Below, piece by piece: positions 9,417 through 17,758 of a DNA stretch of 26,394 nt. Made by a program: the position numbers and the translations under genes. The notes under the pieces were generated by a model, which worked only from the letters and a program-made list of their open reading frames with translations, was not told where the DNA came from and did not search any database. Every line of letters begins with the position of its first letter. The stretch's first letter is position 1. Origin of the DNA: a virus; the IMG/VR virus record IMGVR_UViG_3300020196_000205, positions 1 through 26,394 of that record. One strand, 5' to 3'.

Positions 9417-12374
9417 TTATCCAACCTCTGGTATTAAAGAGAAATCATCTGATACTTTTAAATGATCTCTCATAGTAAATGTTTCGAATCTATTTCCTGA
9501 ATATTTCCATGAACAATGCAACCAAACTGATTTTTTACCTGCATACGATAACACTATACGATCAAATCCATAAGGTAAAGATAAAGCTAAATCTATTGCT
9601 GCTTGATAATGTTGAGCACGATTCCAGCTTGAAAATATAATATCAACAGCTTCACCTGTATAATGTTGAGATGTTTCAGGAGATCCTGCTTGAATTTGGT
9701 TATTTCTATATCCATTTATAATTAAAACGTTTTTGAATAAATCTTTCATTGGTTCAATAAGATATGTTGCCATTCCTTTTAAATTACAAACTATTTGTTT
9801 TGGTTCTACTCCCATTTGTGAAATAATAGGAATACCACCATTTCGATTTAATGCTCCTAATTGAATACGAGCAGATAATTGTAAGCTTGGTTCATAGGTA
9901 GATAATCCATAAATGTATTCACATTTTTGTTCTGCTGCTGCAATATCTGATTTAACTGTTGGTGTAGTTTTAACAGAAACATCACCTAAATCTAAATTCT
10001 TACGAATATATAAACCACGTTGTACTTGACGTTCACGATGAGTTTGAGCATCTCCTTCGTCTGGAACTTCATACACAAAGAATTCTCTTGCTGATCTTGA
10101 ATTGACTTGTAGTTCAGGTATTACTGGCATTTGAGTATCAATTATTTCATTTGATGTTAATGCTAATCCTGATGGTGTAAAGCCATTTGCTATATCAACT
10201 TTACTACCATCTAATTCTAAAACTTGTGCTGCACCTAATGTAGCCATTCCTTTTGATTCCATTCTTATTTGTGATGCAATTAATCTAAATTCACCACCTA
10301 CATTTAAATTCATGTCTCCAGCAACTGTCACTTTACAATCATTATTAATTACAACTTCTCCTGGACCATCTATTCTTATTTTTGCTCCAGCTTGAAGCAC
10401 AGCATTTAATTCACCATATACTGTTAAATTTTTTGTTCCACCAACTAATTCATAAGTGTTTCTTTCACTAATTGAATAACGATCTCCTACTACACGATCA
10501 GTTAATGTACCATTATGATCCCATTCCATCCAACTACCACGTTTATGGAATATATTAATTCGTTCAGCATTTGGTGTATCATCTAATTCGAATACATGTC
10601 CTCGTTCAGTTTCAACAACTTTATTAAAAGGATATTCAGCATTGTAAGGTATTTCACACTGATCCCATGTGTCATAATTAAATCTTTCAATTCCTAATGC
10701 TCTTGCTGATTCTTTTACATAGACTGAAGTTTTATCTATATTCTCATGACGTGATAATCTAGATGTGTCTGGCTCATTTACATATTCTAAGTATCCTGAA
10801 GCAACACCAAAAGATCCTGATGCTGGATTTGAAACAAGACCAGCATTACCAAATTCACCATTATCAGAAATTGGCTTTACATATGCAGTGTTCTCATCAA
10901 ATAATGTTCCTCCTAAATTTGGCACTCCAACTGAAGTAAATTTTTTTGCTGCTGCTGCACGTCTTGCTTTTTTAGTTGATGATTTACCACCAAATAATTT
11001 TCCACCAATACCACCAAGGTTAAATCCACCAAATCCTCCGAGTAAATTTGATATATTACCTGATGTTATATTTGATATAGCAGAGGAGATGTTCCCACTC
11101 ACACCACCTAATATATTTGTCACTGAAGCACCAATATTTGTCGTGTTTAAAACATTTGATATATTTGCGATACCAGTTGAACTATTTAAAATATTTCCAA
11201 TACCTGAATTAGATAATACGTTTGTCACATTTGATAAAGAACCATCTGCTATGTTGGTTAAATTTGAAGTTATAGATTGAGCACTACCACCCAAATTATT
11301 TAAAAGGTTTCCTGAAATATTTTGAATTGAACCTGTAATTGTTCCAGTTAAATCTGTTCCTGATGTTAAGTTAGAAAATAATTCTTTTCCTGTTGTAATA
11401 GAAGAACCCAAAGATCCTGATGTGACACCACCTAATATATTATCAAAACTCTTTTCACTCATTATTCCTTGAATAGCACCTGCTGCTCCTTGATAGTCTA
11501 ATGAATTCATTAACTTGGGAATAGAAGAATTAGCAAAATTTTTTACACCAATATCAGATGCAACACTTACTAATGAATCAAACATTTCTTGTGACACTGG
11601 TGCTCTTACAACACTTGTAAGTTTATCAGCTACATCTGTTTGTAAATAGTTTTTAAATTCAGTTTGTGCTGTAGCTATATCTATACTTCCAGGAAATGAT
11701 GTTGTGACTGCTTTTCCTTGAAATGTATCTTGACCATAACCGATTACAGTTTTAACTACATCACCAGCAGCATTTGTAATTTGTACAGCATCTGCTGTGA
11801 ATGGTGTGTTTGCTATAATATCTTTTACTGTAGTGTCTGTCACAGAGAAAGTAGAAAGTGGTCTTGCTTTTTCTATCTCTAAATCTCCTTTTAATAAAGC
11901 TTTAGAATCTTCAGATACTTGTGCTGCTGTTTGTACATTGCCACCACTTTTTGTAGCTACAGCATTAATTATGTTTACATTTGAATCTATTTTACATGAT
12001 ACAAGTTTTGATACACCATCAGAACCAATTTTTACTGCTGTGTTTGCATTTCCTTTTCTATCAGATGGTTTAAGAACTAAAGAATTATTTTGATTTTGTG
12101 GAACACCTGCAATTGTACCAAGTATGACTGGAGTTTGATCATCTTTATCAGTGAATGTGACAAGAACTATACTTCCTAAAACTATTCCTGTTGGCGATAC
12201 ACCAATACCAGCACTTGCTGCTGAATTGACTGGTGATATAGGCATAGCCCATGGTAAATCTATTGTAGGAAGTATTGCAGGGTTTTCATCATGAACACCC
12301 ATTACTCTCACTTGACATCTACCAAGTTTTAAAGGATCGTTTCTGTTTTCAACTTTACCAATAAATAATTTCAT
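9417..12374 (-). CDS. 5: Central spike/baseplate hub protein gp5 with degenerate lysozyme and C-terminal M15 peptidase
   Basis: A 985-residue trimer-forming spike protein. Residues 1-95 are the gp5 OB-fold (opens KLFIGKVENRNDPLKLGRCQ). Residues 178-305 align with the T4-type lysozyme domain at its expected place: VIGYGQ (210-215) and FDSLVSVASDIG (265-276) are recognisable, but the catalytic Glu and Asp are not. A Ser/Asn/Gly-rich repetitive stretch covers 315-465 and ends in a basic patch (KKARRAAAAKK, 468-478). Residues 590-730 look like the beta-helix spike. Residues 860-960 carry the M15 zinc-peptidase motif SxHxxGxAxD (S902, H904, G907, A909, D911) and a distal WLH (H953). The probable role is piercing the envelope and cutting peptide cross-links in peptidoglycan during injection. 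It starts as TAATG on the gp27-like stop. Confidence 0.88.
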   Translation of the reverse strand: MKLFIGKVENRNDPLKLGRCQVRVMGVHDENPAILPTIDLPWAMPISPVNSAASAGIGVSPTGIVLGSIVLVTFTDKDDQTPVILGTIAGVPQNQNNSLVLKPSDRKGNANTAVKIGSDGVSKLVSCKIDSNVNIINAVATKSGGNVQTAAQVSEDSKALLKGDLEIEKARPLSTFSVTDTTVKDIIANTPFTADAVQITNAAGDVVKTVIGYGQDTFQGKAVTTSFPGSIDIATAQTEFKNYLQTDVADKLTSVVRAPVSQEMFDSLVSVASDIGVKNFANSSIPKLMNSLDYQGAAGAIQGIMSEKSFDNILGGVTSGSLGSSITTGKELFSNLTSGTDLTGTITGSIQNISGNLLNNLGGSAQSITSNLTNIADGSLSNVTNVLSNSGIGNILNSSTGIANISNVLNTTNIGASVTNILGGVSGNISSAISNITSGNISNLLGGFGGFNLGGIGGKLFGGKSSTKKARRAAAAKKFTSVGVPNLGGTLFDENTAYVKPISDNGEFGNAGLVSNPASGSFGVASGYLEYVNEPDTSRLSRHENIDKTSVYVKESARALGIERFNYDTWDQCEIPYNAEYPFNKVVETERGHVFELDDTPNAERINIFHKRGSWMEWDHNGTLTDRVVGDRYSISERNTYELVGGTKNLTVYGELNAVLQAGAKIRIDGPGEVVINNDCKVTVAGDMNLNVGGEFRLIASQIRMESKGMATLGAAQVLELDGSKVDIANGFTPSGLALTSNEIIDTQMPVIPELQVNSRSAREFFVYEVPDEGDAQTHRERQVQRGLYIRKNLDLGDVSVKTTPTVKSDIAAAEQKCEYIYGLSTYEPSLQLSARIQLGALNRNGGIPIISQMGVEPKQIVCNLKGMATYLIEPMKDLFKNVLIINGYRNNQIQAGSPETSQHYTGEAVDIIFSSWNRAQHYQAAIDLALSLPYGFDRIVLSYAGKKSVWLHCSWKYSGNRFETFTMRDHLKVSDDFSLIPEVG

Positions 12375-13648
12375 TATGCTAATTCTCCCAGTCCTTGGCT
12401 TAAACTATCCTTAATTAATTCTAAAGTACAAGTGTGTTTACTTTCACCATTTATATTATGATTAATCGCAGAAATTAAATAATTGCCTGAATAAGTAGGA
12501 TCTACCATATCATTTGATTTATCATTAACAGTCTCTACTCTAAATGTTTTTACTTTAACAACTTTGCCTGCTGTATAATCCGTTCTTCCAAGTGTTGTAA
12601 TCTTTAATTTAAATCCTTGTGTGTTTGCGAGTGCTGATAATCTAAAAAGAAACTTATCACTATTTGATACATCATCAAAACCATTATGCATAGCTGTGTG
12701 TTTTATTTTATTATATACTAAACTATCTGGAGCAGAAACAACTTCTGTGCTGTTTAATGGGAACTTATTTAAATGTGGAATTTTATTGAATTGTTCTTGA
12801 GATGAGAAATATTGTCTTTTGAATCTTTTTGTTACCATATCATAACTTGTAAGATTAGAAGTAAACATACCTTTAGAAAGTCTATCTATAAAATCAAATC
12901 CTTCAGGAATATTCAGAGTAAGTATTCTTTTAAAATCTTGTTCTACGTCTTTTATAGTATCGCCAACGTTTGTTTCAGTTCTTTCATAATTATCAAATAT
13001 AAAATCTTGAATGGGATTCCCAGCATAAAGAGAATGTAAAGAAATAAAGTTAAACCCATCACGATTTTCATAAAACATATAGGAAGAAATATCATTTTTA
13101 TTTACACTTTTTTCAGCAATATAATTTAATGTTTTAACAGGACTCCAATTATTCGCAACAAACTTTATACCATTAATTGATTCTTCTACTAAAACTTGTT
13201 TATCTGTTAATAATCCTTGATTATCTGTTCTTATTAATTTATCTGCTAGATCAGAACAAAACCCAGACCAAGCATTATTTAAACGAATATTAAGATCACG
13301 AACAGCATCTATTGAAATAAATTCTAATGTGTACATTGATAGTTTATCACGTACTGTTGATTTATCAGATACTTTATAAACATAAAATTTACCATTAATT
13401 CTTTTTTCAAATCCAGGAGTAGTAATATCTAATACAAGAAACTCTTCACCTATAATTGGAAGCTTGTTAATTAAATCGTATGATTCTACTAAAAGAAGTG
13501 ATCCTGTAATGAATGGCGAAAATAAATCTTCATAGATATTTAAATTGCTAAACATACCTATTAAATTAATGGTTGAATATTTACCAACCAATTCCATTTT
13601 CCTTATATCAGTATCGCCTGCTTGTGTTAATTTATCAGAAAATGCCAT
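12374..13648 (-). CDS. gp27-like baseplate hub protein
   Basis: A 424-residue protein directly upstream of gp5, the gene of its expected partner, and of similar size to T4 gp27 (391 aa). It shows the pattern of gp27/VgrG-N-like hub proteins: an early NIYEDLFSPFITGSLLL block (about residues 37-53), a GEEFL segment, and the middle NWSPVKTLNYIAEKS ... YMFYENRDGFNFISL block (about 166-205), where hub proteins form their tube-like domain. The hub ring connects the tail tube to the gp5 spike. The ATG at 13648 follows gp53 by 9 bases. Assignment rests on pattern and context; sequence identity to T4 gp27 is low. Confidence 0.68.
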   Translation of the reverse strand: MAFSDKLTQAGDTDIRKMELVGKYSTINLIGMFSNLNIYEDLFSPFITGSLLLVESYDLINKLPIIGEEFLVLDITTPGFEKRINGKFYVYKVSDKSTVRDKLSMYTLEFISIDAVRDLNIRLNNAWSGFCSDLADKLIRTDNQGLLTDKQVLVEESINGIKFVANNWSPVKTLNYIAEKSVNKNDISSYMFYENRDGFNFISLHSLYAGNPIQDFIFDNYERTETNVGDTIKDVEQDFKRILTLNIPEGFDFIDRLSKGMFTSNLTSYDMVTKRFKRQYFSSQEQFNKIPHLNKFPLNSTEVVSAPDSLVYNKIKHTAMHNGFDDVSNSDKFLFRLSALANTQGFKLKITTLGRTDYTAGKVVKVKTFRVETVNDKSNDMVDPTYSGNYLISAINHNINGESKHTCTLELIKDSLSQGLGELA

Positions 13649-13657
13649 AATTATTCT

Positions 13658-14176
13658 TTATAATGTAGTATTTAAATTATTTGATTCGCCAACTAAATCT
13701 TTTAACTCTTGAACAACTGCTTGAATTAAAGATGGTGCTATAATTTTAATTCTTCTTTTAGCTTCGTTCTTTTCAGTTTCATAATCTTTATTTGTAATTC
13801 CTACAGCACCAATCACAGTACTATCAACTACAAATCCATCTTTTCTGTATTCTTTAATTGAGTTTTGTGTTCCAGGATATTTTTTATCTACATATAACAT
13901 TAACTGATTATATGATAAAGGAAAATCATCATAAACATTATAACGATTATTAGCTAACATAATTGTCCAATGTAATGTAGCATCTTTATAAAACTTTTCA
14001 GCAATAATCTCAGGTGTTTCTCCCTCACGTATATCATAATATTCCCAAAGAGTTATATTAGAAAGTGCTTGCTTTCTAATTCTAACATTAGTTGTTATAT
14101 CTGTGACTATTTTAAATACATCTACGTTTTTTTCTCTTAACGTATAATATATTGTAGGAAACCTTTTAAAATACAT
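13658..14176 (-). CDS. 53: Baseplate wedge protein gp53
   Basis: A 172-residue protein close in size to T4 gp53 (196 aa). The N terminus (YFKRFPTIYYTL, then VTDITTNVRIR) and the region YYDIREGETPEIIAEKFY (about residues 46-63), followed by HWTIMLANN, are the LysM-like core that gp53 uses to clamp the gp6-gp25 inner wedge in T4. It has a clear AAGGAGATAATT ribosome site before its ATG at 14176 and follows the gp48-like gene by 14 bases. The C terminus (about 110-172) is charged and less recognisable. Confidence 0.88.
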   Translation of the reverse strand: MYFKRFPTIYYTLREKNVDVFKIVTDITTNVRIRKQALSNITLWEYYDIREGETPEIIAEKFYKDATLHWTIMLANNRYNVYDDFPLSYNQLMLYVDKKYPGTQNSIKEYRKDGFVVDSTVIGAVGITNKDYETEKNEAKRRIKIIAPSLIQAVVQELKDLVGESNNLNTTL

Positions 14177-14190
14177 AATTATCTCCTTAA

Positions 14191-15336
14191 TTAAAATGTG
14201 TCAGAACTAGCACCAAAGCCTGAAGAAAAATTAGCATTAGTATTTCTTCGCTGAACTTCACCTTGTTCTAATGCATCTTTAGTAATAATAGAAACTTCTT
14301 TAAATGTTAAAGCTACTGAATATGATGTTGGTGATCCATTTTGAAAAGTACTATATTGAGCATTCGGTGCATAGTTTACACTCATTGATTCTAATACAGC
14401 TGATCTATGTCTATGAATAAATCTATTCTCTACTCCTCTATGCATAAAGAATATATCAAATTCAGCAGGATATTCGAATACGAATCCAGCATTATCTTTA
14501 AATCCTGGATGCATATGATATTTTAATTCGTCTATAATTCTTTTTACATTCTCAGCTTCGTTTTCACTTCGTGGATAAAATTCATAATTATAAGTAAATG
14601 ATCTAAAAGGTACTCCTTCAAATATTTGTTCTTTCTTAGGGTTGAAAGCTAGACCTGCTAATTTTCCAACAACTTTACCAGTGTCAGTACCTCCTATTGC
14701 TTTTAAACCACCTGCTAAAGCTAAATCTAATCCTTTAGCATCAACTTCTCCTGATTTTGTTAAATCTGATTTTGCACCAATAACTTTATTTAAACCTCTA
14801 CCAGCCAGTTCCGCTACATCAGCTGATGCTTCACCATATGTCACACCATAATTTATTGCTATGTTATTTGGTATATGTAATGCGATTGCAGTTTGTAATC
14901 TTTTTCTTGGTTTACCAAATGAACCAGCGATAGTGTCAGAGGCTACAAAAGCTGTACCGCCTAAAGCAAGTAATCCAGCACCAATTCCACCAACTCCTGT
15001 CAATCCAGAAGTGATACCTACACCTAATGCACCTAATGTTCCAACTCCTGTTGTAATAATACTTCCCAAACCTTTATTACCTAAATTTTTTAATCCTGAT
15101 AATTCTTTTCCTACTCTTGATGTGACATTTGGTATAGCACCACCTCTGTCATCGCTTCTTGTGAATACTGAATCTGCTGTGATGTTAATATAAATCATCA
15201 TGTACTGATTACCATATTCATTCTTTGAAGGATCTACTGAGAGTAGATCGTTAGGATACATATACTGTTTTGTTTTGTATAAATGATCTCCATAGTCGCC
15301 GAAGTTAGCTGAAGGAGTTGTATTTGAAATTGCCAT
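14191..15336 (-). CDS. 48: Baseplate tail-tube cap protein, gp48-like
   Basis: A 381-residue protein, first gene of the minus-strand baseplate operon, similar in length to T4 gp48 (364 aa). The tube-domain signature is at residues 244-262 (FRSFTYNYEFYPRSENEAE), followed by KRIIDELKYHMHPGF, as in tube-cap and tube-initiator proteins; the last third has the beta-rich tube fold (SVNYAPN, SYSVALTFKEV). Residues 80-135 are a Gly/Leu/Ile-rich hydrophobic stretch that may pack in the hub. gp48 sits on the hub and seeds gp54 and then the tube. gp54 is a homologous fold, but the plus-strand gene at 16419 suits that name better, so this is called gp48-like. Confidence 0.72.
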   Translation of the reverse strand: MAISNTTPSANFGDYGDHLYKTKQYMYPNDLLSVDPSKNEYGNQYMMIYINITADSVFTRSDDRGGAIPNVTSRVGKELSGLKNLGNKGLGSIITTGVGTLGALGVGITSGLTGVGGIGAGLLALGGTAFVASDTIAGSFGKPRKRLQTAIALHIPNNIAINYGVTYGEASADVAELAGRGLNKVIGAKSDLTKSGEVDAKGLDLALAGGLKAIGGTDTGKVVGKLAGLAFNPKKEQIFEGVPFRSFTYNYEFYPRSENEAENVKRIIDELKYHMHPGFKDNAGFVFEYPAEFDIFFMHRGVENRFIHRHRSAVLESMSVNYAPNAQYSTFQNGSPTSYSVALTFKEVSIITKDALEQGEVQRRNTNANFSSGFGASSDTF

Positions 15337-15343
15337 ATAAATA
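15336..15343 (+). promoter_or_regulatory. T4-type late promoter box TATAAATA (rightward)
   Basis: Perfect match to the T4 late promoter element TATAAATA, 24 bases upstream of the gp4 ATG at 15368 and pointing into the plus-strand morphogenesis block. Late promoters are read by the phage sigma-like factor gp55 with coactivator gp33 and the sliding clamp, and have no -35 box. A gp33-like gene is present in this window. Confidence 0.6.
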
Positions 15344-15356
15344 GAATTGACCTTTT

Positions 15357-15365
15357 TATTTATTA
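15357..15365 (-). promoter_or_regulatory. Late-promoter-like box TAATAAATA (leftward)
   Basis: The minus strand reads TAATAAATA here, one base from the T4 late element, 20 bases upstream of the gp48-like ATG. It is the only upstream promoter-like sequence for the whole leftward baseplate operon. In AT-rich DNA such a box can arise by chance, so support comes mainly from its position in the 31-base divergent gap. Confidence 0.4.
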
Positions 15366-15367
15366 CT

Positions 15368-15817
15368 ATGTTTCACACAAGAAGATACAAACCAATACAT
15401 CCAGAGAAATACGCAGGAGATCATACACAGATTTATCTTCGTTCATCTTGGGAAACAAAATTCGCTCTTTGGTGCGATAAAAACCCTTCAGTCGTTTCTT
15501 GGAAGAGTGAAGAAGTTATTGTTCCTTATCGTTCACCATTAGATAATCGAATTCATAGATATTTTGTTGACTTTACTATAACTGTAAAAGATAAACAAAC
15601 ATCTACTCTTAAGACTTATTTAGTTGAAATCAAACCATATTCTCAGACACAAACACCAGTATATCCAGGAAAACAATCAAGAAGATATCTAAAGGAATGT
15701 GAGACTTTTATAGTAAATACAGCTAAATGGAAAGCTGCAAGTGAATACGCAGCAAATAGGGCTCAAAGTTTCATTATTTTAACAGAAAAAGATTTAGGTT
15801 TACAATATATTAAATAA
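15368..15817 (+). CDS. 4: Head completion nuclease gp4
   Basis: Closely follows the T4 gp4 pattern: YRxxWE-type block (YLRSSWETKFALWCDKNP, residues 23-40), SWKSEEVIVPY, YFVDFT (65-70) and YLVEIKP (84-90), then the YLKECETFIVNTAKWKAA segment. D68, E87 and K89 form a PD-(D/E)xK-like nuclease core. In T4, gp4 acts on the filled head before tail joining. I chose the ATG at 15368 (149 aa, as in T4) instead of an in-frame TTG at 15347: the TTG lies just after the late promoter box and would barely be transcribed. No strong ribosome site is visible. It is the first gene of the rightward block. Confidence 0.9.
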   Translation: MFHTRRYKPIHPEKYAGDHTQIYLRSSWETKFALWCDKNPSVVSWKSEEVIVPYRSPLDNRIHRYFVDFTITVKDKQTSTLKTYLVEIKPYSQTQTPVYPGKQSRRYLKECETFIVNTAKWKAASEYAANRAQSFIILTEKDLGLQYIK

Positions 15818-15825
15818 ATAGATGT

Positions 15826-16419
15826 ATGGCAAGACCAAGACAATCAGCACAAGATATATATGACAAATATAGACAAGATAAATCTATATTAACAAAGTCA
15901 TTAAATTGGTTTCAAAAAGAAGCGAATAAATTAAGAACTTCTAGAATTGTACCAACAACATTAATAAGACCTGATGGGAATAATCGTATTGCATCAACTA
16001 TTATTCCAGGAAATTTATATATGTATTTTTATGATGCAAAAACAAAAGACAAGCTACCTTATTACGATCAATTCCCTTTGGTGTTTCCTTTTGACGCAAC
16101 ACCAGATGGGTTTATAGGATTAAATATGCATTATCTACCTTATCAATTAAGAATAAGATTGTTAGATAGATTATTAGAGTTTGCAACAAATAGAAAATAT
16201 AACGAGACTACTCGTATTCGTTATAGTTGGAACACAATACGATCAGCAAGTAAATTTCGTTTAGCTATGCCTTGTGTTAAAAAATATTTGTTTGATTATG
16301 TACAATCATCAATAATTAAAGTATCACCTGAAAATTGGTTTACTGTAATGATGCTTCCAGTAGAAAGATTTACAGATAATAAATCAAATGTTTGGGCTGA
16401 TAGTATAGGAAAAATTTAA
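15826..16419 (+). CDS. Conserved T4-like phage protein of unknown function
   Basis: A 197-residue protein between gp4 and the gp54-like gene. The N terminus is charged and helical (residues 1-40). The core, LYMYFYDAKTKDKLPYYDQF (64-83) followed by GLNMHYLPYQLRIRLLDRL, is a striking motif that I have an impression of from other T4-like genomes but cannot tie to a T4 gene. No signal peptide, membrane segment or catalytic motif is visible. The gene begins 8 bases after gp4 and its TAATG end overlaps the next gene, so it is co-expressed with head-completion and tail genes and is probably a structural or assembly protein. Confidence 0.7.
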   Translation: MARPRQSAQDIYDKYRQDKSILTKSLNWFQKEANKLRTSRIVPTTLIRPDGNNRIASTIIPGNLYMYFYDAKTKDKLPYYDQFPLVFPFDATPDGFIGLNMHYLPYQLRIRLLDRLLEFATNRKYNETTRIRYSWNTIRSASKFRLAMPCVKKYLFDYVQSSIIKVSPENWFTVMMLPVERFTDNKSNVWADSIGKI

Positions 16420-17318
16420 TGTCAATTTTAGATATATTTGGATTAGGACGTTCTGAACCACCTACATCGCCACAAGATATAAAAAGATTTATAGCAGAAG
16501 TTAAAAAAGATGGAATTTCTAGAACCAATCGTTTTGGTTGCACAGTAGAACCACCTAAAACTATAAGAACAAATCCAGCATTCGCATCAGCAGATTTTTA
16601 TAGAAAACTTTATTTGTATTGTGAGTCAATTAATATTCCTGGAGTTAATTTATCAACAGTGCCAGTAAGAACCTTTGGTGAAACAAGAGAAATGCCTTAT
16701 GAGAAAGTATTTGATCCAGTCACAGCTGTATATTATGTTGACACTGCTTTTAAAGTGAAAGCATTCTTTGAAGCTTGGCAAGATTCAATTCAAAATACAA
16801 CTGATCGAACAATACAGTTTTACGATAATTACATTAGTACAATTACATTATTTGTGAATGATGTTGCAAACAATACAAGATATTTAACAAAGCTACATCA
16901 AGCATATCCAAAAACAGTTCAATCAATTCAATTAGGACAAGCTTCAAATGAACCAGCAAAAGTTTCAGTGACCTTTGCATATAAGTATTTTACAACAGAA
17001 TTATTTGCTCCACCTCCTCCAGCACAAAAAGGATGGATTCAAAGAATATTAGAAGGAGCACAAGAGATAGGAAATCAAGTATTAACTGATCCTGTAGGTG
17101 TGATTGTAAATTCATTACCAGTTGCTGCAAATTATTTTAGTGATTTTTCTGGATTTCAAAATTCTTTTACTGATCTTTCAAATTCAATTGGTAATAATCG
17201 AAACAATCAATTTGCACCACAATATAATAGTGCACCACCAGATATATTAAATGCTGGTGTTAAGTTTTCACAACAAACATTAAGTGGAATGATAGGACAA
17301 TCGTTTAGAGCAATTTAA
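16419..17318 (+). CDS. 54: Baseplate tail-tube initiator, gp54-like
   Basis: A 299-residue protein near the length of T4 gp54 (320 aa). Residues 35-200 have a tail-tube-like fold: NRFGCTVEPP, a YLYCESINIPGVNLSTVPVR strand pair (67-86), YYVDTAFKVKAFFEAWQDSI (104-123), and a final VSVTFAYKYF strand (183-192), which compares with the TFAYR ending of the T4 gp54 core. gp54 sits on gp48 and starts polymerisation of the gp19 tube. The C-terminal 100 residues are Asn/Gln/Pro-rich and probably flexible. Starts TAATG on the previous stop. gp19-type tube protein is the alternative, but the length and the C-terminal extension favour gp54. Confidence 0.65.
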   Translation: MSILDIFGLGRSEPPTSPQDIKRFIAEVKKDGISRTNRFGCTVEPPKTIRTNPAFASADFYRKLYLYCESINIPGVNLSTVPVRTFGETREMPYEKVFDPVTAVYYVDTAFKVKAFFEAWQDSIQNTTDRTIQFYDNYISTITLFVNDVANNTRYLTKLHQAYPKTVQSIQLGQASNEPAKVSVTFAYKYFTTELFAPPPPAQKGWIQRILEGAQEIGNQVLTDPVGVIVNSLPVAANYFSDFSGFQNSFTDLSNSIGNNRNNQFAPQYNSAPPDILNAGVKFSQQTLSGMIGQSFRAI

Positions 17319-17328
17319 GGATTTTATA

Positions 17329-17754
17329 ATGTCTAAAATAGATGATACATTAAGTGATAAATTAAATATAGAAAAGATTCCTACAATTGAGCCTGAATTA
17401 ATTGTAGTTAAAAAAGATTCGAGAGAAGAAGATAAAACAAAGAGTGATATTGTAAATGATTTCAATACAACTCGAGCCAATCTTCATAATCTTTTAGTTA
17501 AAGGTGAAGAAGCATTAGTTCACTCTCTTGAAATAGCAAAACAATCAGAACATCCAAGAGCATTTGAAGTTGTTGGAAATATGATTAAACAGTTAGCAGA
17601 TGTGAATCAACAACTATTAGATTTACATAAACAAACAGCATCTGTAAGTTCTATAGAGAAAAAGAATACAGTGACGAACAATAATGTATTCGTAGGATCT
17701 ACAAATGAATTGAATAAGATAATTAAAAATTATAAAGAAACTGAAGGAGAATAA
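17329..17754 (+). CDS. 16: Terminase small subunit gp16
   Basis: A 141-residue protein matching T4 gp16 (164 aa) along its length: an acidic N terminus with IEPELIVVKKDS, NTTRANLHNLL where T4 has VVRRNMH, the helical AKQSEHPRAFEVVGNMIKQL segment (about residues 64-83; T4 has [20 protein letters not shown]), QQLLDLHKQ (T4 REILKLHKD), and the C-terminal NNVFVGSTNELNKI (T4 NATVFMGSPTELMDEI). gp16 forms ring oligomers through central coiled coils and regulates the gp17 packaging motor. It starts 10 bases after gp54 with GGA as a short ribosome site. Its position among tail genes, away from gp17, is unusual compared with T4. Confidence 0.9.
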   Translation: MSKIDDTLSDKLNIEKIPTIEPELIVVKKDSREEDKTKSDIVNDFNTTRANLHNLLVKGEEALVHSLEIAKQSEHPRAFEVVGNMIKQLADVNQQLLDLHKQTASVSSIEKKNTVTNNNVFVGSTNELNKIIKNYKETEGE

Positions 17755-17758
17755 TAGT

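Noticed and set aside
9119-9475. Plus-strand open frame of 118 codons over the PAAR gene
   Set aside because: The opposite strand encodes a clear PAAR protein in operon with gp5 and gp25; this is a mirror frame of its Gly/Pro-rich codons.
10765-11280. Plus-strand open frame of 171 codons inside gp5
   Set aside because: A Pro/Phe-rich mirror of the repetitive Gly/Asn linker of gp5; no start signal.
15347-15367. TTG start giving gp4 seven more residues
   Set aside because: T4 gp4 alignment begins at the ATG at 15368, and the TTG lies only 4 bases from the late promoter box, at or before the expected transcription start.
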